Shown: positions 17,872 through 27,372, counted from the first letter of the stretch. The stretch is 36,537 nucleotides of DNA from Anaerolineales bacterium (GCA_022865905.1 JALHUM010000123.1:1-36537); one strand, 5' to 3'. Notes: generated by a model not told the origin, from the sequence alone. Numbers and translations: made by a program.

Positions 17872-20490
17872 CTACGCCCCTTCCTCTGTCTTGCTCCGGC
17901 GGGCGCGCCAGGCAGCGATTGCGCTCGACAAGCCACCAACCAGGATCATCACCTCAGCCAGGAACAGTCCGGCGCTGAAGGCGTCCCAGTAGCGCCGCGT
18001 CAGACCCACGCCCTGGAAGACCTGTTCGTTGGCCTGCTCGTAAGCTTTTCCACCCGCCAGGCCGGTCACCAGGCCTTTGATCTGTCCCGAATCATAATAA
18101 GGCCGGATCATGGGTTCCGCCTGTGCAGAGATGACCATGATCATCGGCGCAGTGTTCAGGTAATGCCCGGCCTGTTCGATCCAGGTGCGGCCGGTGTCGG
18201 CGTTATCGGTCAAAACGAGAACGGCAGCAAAATCGCTTAGATCCTGGACACCCTGGAGCGTCGGCGTCTGCCAGGCGGGGGCGCCCTCGAGGGTGTAAGT
18301 TGCAGCCGCTGGCGGATCCTCGGCAAAACCGAGTATGCCAGCCGGGCCTCCGGCCAGATAGCCCAGGTTTACATATTCCGGCGGGGTCGGGAGCCTCTTC
18401 ATGAAAGAGTCAGCCAGGATCGGGCCGGTTGGCGAGGTGGAGAGTATCGCCAGACGAGGGCCTTTAAAGAGCAGGTGTTCGATCACCGGCGCAGCCGCCG
18501 CCTCCAACTCGCCGGAGAGCGCCGGTTCGTAATCGAAGACCATGAGAACTGACGGATTGGCCCTTAAGCCGTTGATCAGGCCCCTGGTCGTGCTCAACTC
18601 GGAAGGATAGACAACCCCAGGGACGGTCTGGATACCGGTCGCGAGCGGCAGGCCTACGGCCAGGATCAACACCAGGGCAATGATCCAGCGCAGGAGGCTG
18701 GTAGAGCGCAGGCGCGTCTGGCCAGACAAAGGACGGGGTTCGCTTTCTGCGGCCACCAGGCGCTCCAGGCTGGCTGCGTGACGCTGCTGGCTCTCCGTCA
18801 TCTGGAGCTTGGCGGAGTAGGCCTGCGGCTTGCGCAGCGCTCCCAGCCCGGGGCTGAGGGGGAGCACACCGCTCAATCCGGCCAGCGGTCCCCCGATGGC
18901 GGCCTCCTCTTTCTCTTCCTCTTGCGGGGCCTTGCTCTCGGCCATCACCGCCTCGACCGGGCGCATGGCCTGCACCCAGGAGGGCAGTTCTGCCGGCGCG
19001 ATCTCTGGCTTCTCGGCCGCCCCGGCGGGAGCTTTCTTCTCGCCCCTTTCCGGCTTCAGCATGGATAACCAATCCGGAGTTTCCATCAGGAGGTTCGCCT
19101 CGCGCTCGCCTGCTGGCAGAGCTGCCTCTTCCAGGGCGGCAGGTGAGGGGACTTCAGCCGGGGCAGCGCCCTCCTCGAACTCCGCCAGCCATTCGGGCAT
19201 GATTTTGCCTGGTTCTTCGACAGGCTTGCTTTCCGTTGGGCTGGCAAAGGCCGGTGCAGCCGGTTCTTCTTGCGCGGGGGGTGCCTCTGTCTCGAATTTC
19301 GCCAACCAATCGGGGTTCTCCTCAGCAGGAGGCTTCGTTTCGGGTGTGAAGGAGGGTTCGGGTGTGAAGATCGAGACGGCCGGTTTTTCTGTTTCCTTGG
19401 GGACAATTGGAGTCAAGTTCGCAGGCCAGTCGGGCGTTTCTGCCGGAGGCGCAGGCTCTGGCGTTGGTTTCTCCTTGGGAGCAGCCGCCTCAAAGACAGC
19501 GCCCGGCGCAGGCGGTTTCGCCTCTTCCGCAAAGGTGCTCGCCTGAAGTCCCGCCAACCAATCTGGCGATTCCTCGAAAGGTACATCAATGTGCGGAAAT
19601 TCACGCGTCGGCGTTTTGGATTCAGCCTGCAGCTTCATCAGCCAATCGGGAAGCTCCTCAGAGGGTGCAGACTTCGGACCGGTTGGCGGTACAGCCGAGC
19701 CTTTCTCAGGCTCGGCTTGGAGGCCAGCCAACCAGGTGGGTAGTTCTTCAGGGGGCTTTGCTTCAGCGGGGGCGGCCTGGATGTGGCCAAGTCTGGCAGG
19801 CGCAGGCTCGCTTTTCTGATCAGGAAACCAATCCGGCAGGCCTTCCAAATTTGCCGAGGCTGTCGGCTTAGATTCTGGCGGGAAGGGCGGCGCTCCACCG
19901 GCCGTTGGCGCGGGCTTTTCTTTCTCCTCCTGGCTCAAGCGTCCCAGCCAGTCCGTGCCTTCCGATGGTGCGATAGGCTCCTCCTCGGCAGGCGTCCCTG
20001 GCTGGATTGGAGATTTGTCGCGGATACTTGCAAGCCAATCCGGTACTTTCTCTTCCTCCTTAGCGCCGGCCTCCAGGCCGGATAACCAATCGGGCAGTTT
20101 TACGTCTACTGGCTGCGGGGCAGATTCCGCTCCGGTTGGGAACGGCCAGCCCTCGTCCGCGAAAGGTTTCGCTGGCTGCGCCAGGGGAGTCTGGCTATCC
20201 TGATCACGCAAGTCGCGCAGCCAGGAGGGCAGGGCGCGTTCCAGTTCGGCGGTATTCTCTCTGGTCGGTACGTCGCCAGCTTGGATGGATTCTGGCTCCG
20301 CAAAAGGCGCGGCGCCTCTTTTCATCTCAGACGTTCTTTGCTCTACCGGCTCCTCACCAGGATAGATCTGGGGGCGGTTATCGGGCGAAGAGGCCAACAG
20401 CGGCTTCAGCCGCGCCCCGCAAAACGCACACTTCTCCAATTCGTCGGAGTTGGGTTTGCCGCACATCGGGCAGCGCAGATCGGCCATCAC
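17872..20490 (-). CDS. Zinc-ribbon protein with multiple PDWL-type motifs, two TM segments and an intervening domain
   Basis: N-terminal CPMCGKPNSDELEKCAFCGARL zinc ribbon; about 13 copies of [LSTVNM]P[DSTE]W[LFPV]; TM WIIALVLILAVGLPLATG and C-terminal TM; 4-bp ATGA overlap with upstream gene. Confidence 0.8.
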   Translation of the reverse strand: MMADLRCPMCGKPNSDELEKCAFCGARLKPLLASSPDNRPQIYPGEEPVEQRTSEMKRGAAPFAEPESIQAGDVPTRENTAELERALPSWLRDLRDQDSQTPLAQPAKPFADEGWPFPTGAESAPQPVDVKLPDWLSGLEAGAKEEEKVPDWLASIRDKSPIQPGTPAEEEPIAPSEGTDWLGRLSQEEKEKPAPTAGGAPPFPPESKPTASANLEGLPDWFPDQKSEPAPARLGHIQAAPAEAKPPEELPTWLAGLQAEPEKGSAVPPTGPKSAPSEELPDWLMKLQAESKTPTREFPHIDVPFEESPDWLAGLQASTFAEEAKPPAPGAVFEAAAPKEKPTPEPAPPAETPDWPANLTPIVPKETEKPAVSIFTPEPSFTPETKPPAEENPDWLAKFETEAPPAQEEPAAPAFASPTESKPVEEPGKIMPEWLAEFEEGAAPAEVPSPAALEEAALPAGEREANLLMETPDWLSMLKPERGEKKAPAGAAEKPEIAPAELPSWVQAMRPVEAVMAESKAPQEEEKEEAAIGGPLAGLSGVLPLSPGLGALRKPQAYSAKLQMTESQQRHAASLERLVAAESEPRPLSGQTRLRSTSLLRWIIALVLILAVGLPLATGIQTVPGVVYPSELSTTRGLINGLRANPSVLMVFDYEPALSGELEAAAAPVIEHLLFKGPRLAILSTSPTGPILADSFMKRLPTPPEYVNLGYLAGGPAGILGFAEDPPAAATYTLEGAPAWQTPTLQGVQDLSDFAAVLVLTDNADTGRTWIEQAGHYLNTAPMIMVISAQAEPMIRPYYDSGQIKGLVTGLAGGKAYEQANEQVFQGVGLTRRYWDAFSAGLFLAEVMILVGGLSSAIAAWRARRSKTEEGA

Positions 20491-21134
20491 TTTCCCCCTC
20501 TCGAGGGATCGCTCCCGTAGGGCCGGTCAGCGCCAAACAGGACGCGCAGGCCGGTGGTCAGCGAACCCAGGGCAACGCCAATCAGGATGCCGCGCGCCCC
20601 GGCCGCCGCCAGTACCTGGGCGATGAACGGCCGGATCAGGTCGCCCAAGATCGGCACGTTGCCAACATATGGAAGCGGCACAGTGCCCAGCAAGATCAAT
20701 AAAGCTGTAACCAGGAAGATAACCGAAATCAGGTTGTTACGGCGGCGCAGCAGGCGGATGCTGGCATACATCAGCGTGACGGCCAGCATTGCCATCAAGC
20801 TGGTTTCGACCGGTAGTTGGATCGCCTTGAAGATCAGGGCCATCAGGGCGTGATCCGGCCGCAACCACAACCCAAGGATCAAAGTGGTGAGCAGGGAAAA
20901 TATCAGGATCAGGCTGTAAATCCCGCCTTTCTCTTTGCTGCGGATCTTATCGGTATGGACAGCCAAAAGGTTGAAGAGGCCAAGGAAAAGGGCAACCGCG
21001 GCCAGGATGATGACCCAATTCAGGATCGTGATACGCAGGTTGACCAGGATGGGAAGCTCGACAAAGTACCCCACCAGCATGATGAGGCCGGTGGCAATGG
21101 CAATGACGGCGGAAAACAGTCCCCTCAGCTTCAC
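20487..21134 (-). CDS. Polytopic membrane protein, function unknown
   Basis: Intact hydrophobic ORF, ATGA overlaps with neighbours on both sides. Confidence 0.7.
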   Translation of the reverse strand: MKLRGLFSAVIAIATGLIMLVGYFVELPILVNLRITILNWVIILAAVALFLGLFNLLAVHTDKIRSKEKGGIYSLILIFSLLTTLILGLWLRPDHALMALIFKAIQLPVETSLMAMLAVTLMYASIRLLRRRNNLISVIFLVTALLILLGTVPLPYVGNVPILGDLIRPFIAQVLAAAGARGILIGVALGSLTTGLRVLFGADRPYGSDPSRGGK

Positions 21135-21874
21135 AGCACACCTGCCAGTTTCAGGAGGGCGCCCACGAGAATGCCGATTACGATCAGCCAGCGCAGGATG
21201 TCCTGGACGGTTAGGCTGGCGGAGTGGAAAGGCCTGGCCTTGAGGTATGCCCCGGCCGCGTACAACTCCTCGCCGATCAGTGGATCCTGCGCGCTGGCGT
21301 AAAGGATGGCCTGGGCCGTCAGATTATCGCTGCCTGCCAGTGTGGAGGTGTTTCCCCGTTCGGCGGTATCGGTCAATAATGCCACTTCGACGCCGAAGTT
21401 CCCCATCAGCACATTGGCTGAGAGGTTCTCATCCTGCATCACCGGCAGAACGCCTGCCGCGTAGGAGAAGGGGGTCAGGCCGGTCAGGCGTGCGGGGGTA
21501 GCGTCATATCCGGTCGAGAGGGCGGCTTGCCCGGAGGCCAGCAGCGCGTCCTGGGAGAGGATGGTTACCGCGCCGTCGCCGGAGGTCGCCACCGGAGGCC
21601 GGTCGCTGGCCGCAGTCAGCTCGGAGAGGCGGCGCAGCATTTCCAGGCCTGCCAGCTCGGCGGCGCTCTGCGGCGTGGTCAACCCGCCGCGTCCCAGCGA
21701 GATGTGCAGCCGGCTGCCTTCTTCTACCGCCAAGCCGATGGCCTTGCGCAGGCGGGCAAACGCCGGGATCTCTCGAAACGCCGGCGTGGACTTTCGGCGC
21801 AGGAACGCCAGTCCTGCCATCAGGATTGCGCTGAGAATGACCAGGCCAAAGCCGGCCAATCCGACCCAGTTCAC
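21131..21874 (-). CDS. DUF6754-like membrane protein
   Basis: N- and C-terminal TM helices; central GSRLHISLGRGGLTTPQSAAELAGLEMLRRL...PPVATSGDGAVTILSQDALL; family call from memory. Confidence 0.65.
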   Translation of the reverse strand: MNWVGLAGFGLVILSAILMAGLAFLRRKSTPAFREIPAFARLRKAIGLAVEEGSRLHISLGRGGLTTPQSAAELAGLEMLRRLSELTAASDRPPVATSGDGAVTILSQDALLASGQAALSTGYDATPARLTGLTPFSYAAGVLPVMQDENLSANVLMGNFGVEVALLTDTAERGNTSTLAGSDNLTAQAILYASAQDPLIGEELYAAGAYLKARPFHSASLTVQDILRWLIVIGILVGALLKLAGVL

Positions 21875-22140
21875 GCTGTGCCTTCCTCTCGCAGAAAAGC
21901 GGCGAACGCCTGCGCCTCTTCGTCATCTTCGAGCAGGTGCGCCAGCGCGCCGACCTGGGTGTCCGAAAAGGCCGGATGCAGGAGCGGCGCTCCCAGGTAC
22001 AATGCCTGCGCGCCGAGCACGGTCAGCGGCCTGGCAGCCTCCAACGCCCAGGCTGCCAGGTTCTCCAGCCCCAGGCGGCGCAGGAAGTCGGCCCAGGCGG
22101 GCCACGATGTACGAAAGTCAGAAGGGCTCATTCTCTGCAT
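21871..22140 (-). CDS. Small hypothetical protein, first gene of the minus-strand operon
   Basis: MQRMSPSDFRTSWPAWADFLRRLGLENLAAWALEAARPLTVLGAQALYLGAPLLHPAF...; start trimmed from the track ORF; ATGA overlap with next gene. Confidence 0.6.
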   Translation of the reverse strand: MQRMSPSDFRTSWPAWADFLRRLGLENLAAWALEAARPLTVLGAQALYLGAPLLHPAFSDTQVGALAHLLEDDEEAQAFAAFLREEGTA

Positions 22141-22307
22141 CGGACGCCTATACGCTCTAGTATAGCACACCCATGACACATTCAGACTTACACCACAGTC
22201 AGTATCACACAGAACAGATGAGCGTAGATTGATTCTATATCCTCACGCGCAACAGGTCAAGTAGCCATAGTATAATGCATTTGAAGATTCTTTCACGTGA
22301 GGGAACC

Positions 22308-22709
22308 ATGACTGAACGAAAAATCCGCGTTTTGGTCGCCAAGCCCGGTTTGGACGGTCACGACCGCGGCGCCAAGGTGGTCGCCCGAGCCCTTCGGGAT
22401 GCCGGCATGGAAGTCATTTACACCGGCCTGCGCCAGACCCCGGAGATGATCGCCGAGGCCGCGCTCCAGGAAGATGTGGACGCGGTTGGGCTTTCCATAC
22501 TCTCCGGCGCGCACATGGCGCTCGTCCCGCGCGTGTTCGAGCTGCTCAGGGCTAACGGTCAGGAGCTCGTCAAAGTTTTCCTGGGCGGCATCATCCCAGA
22601 CGAAGATGTACTCCTCTTGAAAAAGATGGGCGTTGCTGGCATTTACGGTCCCGGCACCTCTACCGACGATATTGTGCGGGATGTGCGCCAGGCTTTATTG
22701 GCGAAGTGA
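22308..22709 (+). CDS. Cobalamin B12-binding domain protein (methylmalonyl-CoA mutase C-terminal/small-subunit type)
   Basis: [72 protein letters not shown] cobalamin-binding motif; ATG 22308; TATAAT at 22271-22276. Confidence 0.92.
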   Translation: MTERKIRVLVAKPGLDGHDRGAKVVARALRDAGMEVIYTGLRQTPEMIAEAALQEDVDAVGLSILSGAHMALVPRVFELLRANGQELVKVFLGGIIPDEDVLLLKKMGVAGIYGPGTSTDDIVRDVRQALLAK

Positions 22710-22715
22710 TGATTA

Positions 22716-22768
22716 CGTTTTACGTTTTCCGCTCTACGTGTTCGCAGTACGTAAAACGTGAAGTGTAA
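22716..22768. repeat. Intergenic ACGT-rich imperfect inverted repeat
   Basis: TTACGTTTTACGTTTTC ... GTACGTAAAACGTGAAGTG between the B12-binding and meaB genes. Confidence 0.6.
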
Positions 22769-22778
22769 GGATCCAGCG

Positions 22779-23807
22779 ATGAAATTGGTTGATGCCGTCC
22801 TTTCCAGCGACCGTCTGGCGCTCTCCCGCCTGCTGACCCAGGTAGAGAACGACACGCCCGAAGGCCGCGCCGCCCTCGATGCCCTCTTTCCCCACACCGG
22901 AAAGGCGCATCTGATCGGCGTGACCGGCGCACCTGGGACGGGGAAATCCTCGCTTGTCAACCAACTGGCGCTCTACTACCGCAAACAGACGGGAAAACGC
23001 GTCGCCGTCGTCGCCGTGGACCCGACCAGTCCTTTCACCGGCGGCGCGCTGCTCGGCGACCGGGTGCGGATGCGCGACCTGGCTGGCGATGCGGACGTGT
23101 TCATCCGCTCGATGGCCTCGCGCGGCTCGCTCGGAGGCCTGGCCCACGCAACGGCGGCCCTATCGCAGGTCTTCGACGCGGCCGGCTACGAGATCATTTT
23201 CATCGAAACGGTCGGAGCGGGACAGGCGGAGGTGGACATCGCCCGCCTGGCGCACACCACGCTGGTGGTCGAGGCGCCGGGCTTCGGGGATGAGATCCAG
23301 GCCATCAAGGCCGGCATCCTGGAGATCGCCGACATCCTGGTGCTCAATAAAGCTGACCAGCCGGGCGTGGAAATCACCGAGCGCGCCCTGCGCGATATGC
23401 TCGAGATGGCGCATCCGGTGCGACGCATCTTCCAACATCATGGTAGCCTGATTTCGGGCTACCATCATGGCAAGGTTGAAACCCTCGATGCCCCTGTCAG
23501 TTTGCCTGAAAATCTATGGGTACCCCCGATCCTGCGCACCATCGCCATCCAGGAGACAGGCTCCGTCGAACTGGCCGAAGCCATTGCCCATCACAGGGAG
23601 CACCTGCGTCAGAGCGGAGACTGGTCGCGCCGCGAGCATGCCCGCCTGGAACGCGAGGTCGAGGCGTTGATCCAGGAGACTCTGGCGGCGCAATTCCGCG
23701 CCAACATCCAAGCAGCTTACTACGAGAAGGTGCTTGTTCAGGTTTTCGAGCACCAGCTCTCGCCGTGGGAGGCTGTCAAGGCCTTGCTGAATGGGAGGCA
23801 GACATGA
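22779..23807 (+). CDS. meaB: MeaB/ArgK-family G3E GTPase (methylmalonyl-CoA mutase chaperone)
   Basis: IGVTGAPGTGKSSLVNQLALYYRKQTGKRVAVVAVDPTSPFTGGALLGDRVRM...DVFIRSMASRGSLGGLA...FIETVGAGQAEVDIA...LVLNKAD. Confidence 0.95.
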   Translation: MKLVDAVLSSDRLALSRLLTQVENDTPEGRAALDALFPHTGKAHLIGVTGAPGTGKSSLVNQLALYYRKQTGKRVAVVAVDPTSPFTGGALLGDRVRMRDLAGDADVFIRSMASRGSLGGLAHATAALSQVFDAAGYEIIFIETVGAGQAEVDIARLAHTTLVVEAPGFGDEIQAIKAGILEIADILVLNKADQPGVEITERALRDMLEMAHPVRRIFQHHGSLISGYHHGKVETLDAPVSLPENLWVPPILRTIAIQETGSVELAEAIAHHREHLRQSGDWSRREHARLEREVEALIQETLAAQFRANIQAAYYEKVLVQVFEHQLSPWEAVKALLNGRQT

Positions 23808-24352
23808 TCTACGGTGAACGCATCCGTCTGCGCAGTGTGGAACGGGATGATATTCCCCTTTTTGTCGGCTGGTTGAACGACCCCGAAGTGATCGAGAACC
23901 TGATGATGAGATTGCCCATCTCGACCACCGACGAAATCCGCTGGTTCGAGAAATTGGCCGACCTCGCTCCAGAAGAGAAACCGCTGGCGATTGAAATCCA
24001 CGCGGGGGATGGCTGGCGGCTCGTTGGCAACAGCGGTTTCCATAATATCCAGTGGGTGAACCGCTCTGCTGAGATCGGTCTCTTCATTGGCGATAAATCT
24101 ATCTGGAATCACGGCTATGGCACAGAAACGGTTCGCCTGCTGCTCAAGCACGGCTTCGAGACCCTCAACCTGAACCGTATTTACCTGCACGTCTACGAAC
24201 CCAACAAGCGCGCCATCCGCGCTTACGAGAAGGCTGGCTTCGTGCTCGAAGGATGCTTGCGGCAGGCAAGATACAAAAACGGCCAGTATCAGGATGAATT
24301 CATCATGAGCGTTCTGCGTTCAGAATGGGACGCTCAACGTGGAATGGAGTAG
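23804..24352 (+). CDS. GNAT family N-acetyltransferase
   Basis: MIYGERIRLRSVERDDIPLFVGWLNDPEV...GLFIGDKSIWNHGYGTETVRLLLKHGFETLNLNRIYLHVYEPNKRAIRAYEKAGFVLEG; ATGA overlap with meaB stop. Confidence 0.92.
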   Translation: MIYGERIRLRSVERDDIPLFVGWLNDPEVIENLMMRLPISTTDEIRWFEKLADLAPEEKPLAIEIHAGDGWRLVGNSGFHNIQWVNRSAEIGLFIGDKSIWNHGYGTETVRLLLKHGFETLNLNRIYLHVYEPNKRAIRAYEKAGFVLEGCLRQARYKNGQYQDEFIMSVLRSEWDAQRGME

Positions 24353-24354
24353 CC

Positions 24355-25344
24355 ATGCCCCCACGTTCGCATGAAATGCAAGTATACGGCGGCATCAAAT
24401 TGTATGCCGGAACGGCCTCCCCGGAACTGGCTCAAAAGGTCGCTGACCACCTCGGCGAGGAGCTGTGCGGGCGGGACATCGTCCTTTTCCCCAACGACAA
24501 CTTGTTCGTCAAACTGCACGGCAGCGTGCGCGGCCAGGACGTATACGTTATCCAGACCACCTCCGCGCCTGTCCAGCGGAATCTGATGGAGCTTCTCATC
24601 ATGCTCCAGACGCTGCGGATGGATTCGGCGGCGCGGATCACCGCGGTCATCCCTTACTTGTGTTATGGACGCTCGGACAAAAAAGACCAGCCGCGCATCC
24701 CGATCACTTCCCGACTGGTGGCAGACATGATCGAGGTCGCCGGTGCGGATCGCTACATGACCCTCGACCCGCACGCCGGACAAGTCCAGGGCTTTTTCTC
24801 TATCCCCGGCGACGTACTGACCGCCTCACATCTCATTACCGATTATATCAACCAGAACATCCGGGCTGGCTTGAAAGACCCGGTCGTCGTGACCGTGGAC
24901 CTGGGCTATGCTAAAAAAGGCCGCAACATCGCTGCCGACATTAATGTTCCCATTGCTTTCATCGAGAAGCGCCGCGCGGCCAACGACGCCAACGCCGAGG
25001 CGCTCACCATTATCGGCAGCGTCAAAGACCGGGATGTCATCCTGGTAGATGACGAAATTGATACCGGCGGTTCGGCGGCACAGGCCGTCCATCTCGTCAA
25101 AGACAGCGGCGCACGGCGCATGTACGTCGTCTTTATCCATCCGGTCTTCTCGGCGAACGCCGCCGAACGACTGGCCGCCCTGCAGGTGACCGAATTCATC
25201 ACCACCGACTCCGTCCCCATCCCGCCTGAAAAGCGCGCCCTGCTGGGCAATCGGCTGACAGTCCTTTCGGTCGCGTCGCTGCTGGGCGAGGTCATCCGCC
25301 GCGCCCACGAGGGTCGCAGCGTAGGTGAGATGTTCAACGAGTAG
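24355..25344 (+). CDS. prs: Ribose-phosphate pyrophosphokinase
   Basis: IKLYAGTASPELAQKVADHLG...FVKLHGSVRGQDVYVIQTTSAPVQRNLMELLIMLQTLRMDSAARITAVIPYLCYGRSDKKDQPR...DRDVILVDDEIDTGGSAAQAV (PRPP motif). Confidence 0.95.
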   Translation: MPPRSHEMQVYGGIKLYAGTASPELAQKVADHLGEELCGRDIVLFPNDNLFVKLHGSVRGQDVYVIQTTSAPVQRNLMELLIMLQTLRMDSAARITAVIPYLCYGRSDKKDQPRIPITSRLVADMIEVAGADRYMTLDPHAGQVQGFFSIPGDVLTASHLITDYINQNIRAGLKDPVVVTVDLGYAKKGRNIAADINVPIAFIEKRRAANDANAEALTIIGSVKDRDVILVDDEIDTGGSAAQAVHLVKDSGARRMYVVFIHPVFSANAAERLAALQVTEFITTDSVPIPPEKRALLGNRLTVLSVASLLGEVIRRAHEGRSVGEMFNE

Positions 25345-25378
25345 TGTCCACTCAATTAATTTTTTCAAGGAGGAACCC

Positions 25379-25846
25379 ATGAAAGGCAACGACAAGATTA
25401 TCGAAAAACTGAATGCCCTGCTGGCCGACGAACTGACGGCCGTCAACCAGTATATCGTGCACTCGGAGATGTGCGCCAACTGGGGCTATGACAAGCTCCA
25501 CACGGTCTTCGAAAAGCGCGCCATTGATGAGATGAAGCACGCCGAAAAGCACATTGCGCGCATCCTCTTCCTGGAGGGACGGCCAATTGTCAGCAACCTG
25601 AACAAGATCAACATTGGGCCGGATGTCGAGACGCAGCACAAGAGCGATTGGGCTGCCGAGGAAGGCGCGATCAAAGCCTACAACGATTCCGTCCGCCTGG
25701 CCGTCGAACTCGGCGACAACGGGACGCGTGAAATGCTGGAGGCGATCCTCAAGGATGAGGAAGATCACATTGACTGGATCGAAGCCCAACTCGACCAGAT
25801 CAAGCAGATGGGCGTCCAGCCGTATCTGTCCGAGCAGATTTCGTAA
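25379..25846 (+). CDS. bfr: Bacterioferritin
   Basis: MKGNDKIIEKLNALLADELTAVNQYIVHSEMCANWGYDKLHTVFEKRAIDEMKHAEKHIARILFLEGRPIV...EDHIDWIEAQL; AAGGAGGA RBS. Confidence 0.95.
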   Translation: MKGNDKIIEKLNALLADELTAVNQYIVHSEMCANWGYDKLHTVFEKRAIDEMKHAEKHIARILFLEGRPIVSNLNKINIGPDVETQHKSDWAAEEGAIKAYNDSVRLAVELGDNGTREMLEAILKDEEDHIDWIEAQLDQIKQMGVQPYLSEQIS

Positions 25847-25885
25847 TCCTCGCTTGGGCGGGGTTTCAGACCCCGCACAGAACAT

Positions 25886-26746
25886 ATGCCTGAACTCCCC
25901 GAAGTCGAGACCATCGTCCGCGCGTTGCGCCCGGCCCTGGTCGGCAAGACGATTCTCTCTGCTGACCTGCTCTGGAAGCGCACCCTGGCCGCGCCCTCCC
26001 CTGAGGCGTTTAAAAAGCGTATCAAAGGTCAGCAAATCCTATCGGTTTCACGTCGAGCCAAATTTTGCAACTTTCAACTTTCAACCCTTCGAGAACCTCA
26101 CCTGTACCTGCGGCACTGGCGCAGGCAGGGCAAGCCATTCAACCTTCTTGTCCACCTGCGCATGAGCGGCGCTCTCCTGGTCAAAGAAGGTGCTTTTACG
26201 CCTGCAAAGCACGACCGCCTGGTCTTGACCCTTTCGGACGATCTCTCCTTGATCTTCAACGATGCGCGCAAATTCGGGCGCGTCTGGCTGACTGCGGACC
26301 CGGACGAGGTGCTGGGCGACCTCGGGCCGGAGCCGCTCGATCCATCCATCACGCCGCAAGCATTCTACGAACGCCTGCACGGGCGTCGTCGCCAGCTCAA
26401 GCCGCTTCTGCTCGACCAGAGCTTCATAGCCGGCCTGGGCAACATCTATACCGACGAGGCCCTGCACATGGCGCGTCTTCATCCGCTGGCACAATCGGAT
26501 TCAGTTACGCCGGAGCAGGCCGAGGGTCTATGGCGAGCCGTGCGCGCGGTGCTCGAAGAGGGCATTCGCAGCAACGGCGCCAGCATTGACTGGGTCTATC
26601 GCGGCGGTGAATTCCAAGATCACTTTCGCGTCTATGGGCGACATGGGGAACCCTGTCCGGTCTGCGGGGCGAAGATTGAGCGCATGGTGATTGGTCAGCG
26701 CGGGACGCATTTCTGTCCGAACTGTCAGCCGCTCGAGGGAGATTGA
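25886..26746 (+). CDS. mutM: Formamidopyrimidine-DNA glycosylase
   Basis: MPELPEVETIVRALRPALVGK...LLLDQSFIAGLGNIYTDEALHMARLHPLA...PCPVCGAKIERMVIGQRGTHFCPNCQ zinc finger. Confidence 0.95.
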   Translation: MPELPEVETIVRALRPALVGKTILSADLLWKRTLAAPSPEAFKKRIKGQQILSVSRRAKFCNFQLSTLREPHLYLRHWRRQGKPFNLLVHLRMSGALLVKEGAFTPAKHDRLVLTLSDDLSLIFNDARKFGRVWLTADPDEVLGDLGPEPLDPSITPQAFYERLHGRRRQLKPLLLDQSFIAGLGNIYTDEALHMARLHPLAQSDSVTPEQAEGLWRAVRAVLEEGIRSNGASIDWVYRGGEFQDHFRVYGRHGEPCPVCGAKIERMVIGQRGTHFCPNCQPLEGD

Positions 26747-26748
26747 CT

Positions 26749-27372
26749 ATGGTATGGAATCTCGCAACGATTGGCCTACTCCTGGCGGTGCTGATCTTTG
26801 GTTACTTGATCGGCTTGCTGGAGGCCAGACTGAGAATCTCCAAGAAAGAAGGGCGGCCCGCCAAGCCACCTGCAGATGAAGCTCTTCCATCCCTGGAGGG
26901 CGAGATCGAGGTCTTGCGTGCTTGGCGTACCCGCGCCGGGAAACTGGGTCTGGAGATGGGCGGCCAAAGAATTGAGGGCAAGGAAATGTTGCAGCCCGAA
27001 CAGCATCGCAGGTTGGTCAATCTCCTGCTCGAACTGCGTCCCTGGCTGGAGGCCGCGCCAGATTTGCCGCCTGCTCGCTCCGGCCAGGAACAGCCAGCCA
27101 AGCCGCCTATCCCAGCCAAAACCAAAGAGCCAAAGGTAGAACAACCTGCCGTGGCCGCCTTCAGCATCGTGGCGCAAATTGACCAGATCCTGCAGGACAG
27201 GCTGACCGGCACGCCACTGGCAGGCAGAGGCATTCACTTGCAGGAATCGCCTGAAGGGGGCGTGATGGTTTGGGTTGGATTACAGCGTTTCGAGGGGATA
27301 GATGCCGTACTTGACCCGGAGGTCAAAGCCGCCATCCGGCAGGCTGTGGAAGCGTGGGAAAAGAAGCCGTAA
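26749..27372 (+). CDS. Single-TM hypothetical protein
   Basis: MVWNLATIGLLLAVLIFGYLIGLLEARLRI; Pro/Lys linker; C-terminal region MVWVGLQRFEGIDAVLDPEVKAAIRQAVEAWEKK. Confidence 0.7.
   Translation: MVWNLATIGLLLAVLIFGYLIGLLEARLRISKKEGRPAKPPADEALPSLEGEIEVLRAWRTRAGKLGLEMGGQRIEGKEMLQPEQHRRLVNLLLELRPWLEAAPDLPPARSGQEQPAKPPIPAKTKEPKVEQPAVAAFSIVAQIDQILQDRLTGTPLAGRGIHLQESPEGGVMVWVGLQRFEGIDAVLDPEVKAAIRQAVEAWEKKP

Noticed and set aside
18464-19871. Long alternative-frame ORFs in the PDWL-repeat gene
   Set aside because: Caused by repetitive GC-biased codons; low-complexity translations.
24826-26035. Minus-strand ORFs antisense to prs and bfr (217 and 227 aa)
   Set aside because: Antisense to highly conserved enzymes; no RBS or family match.
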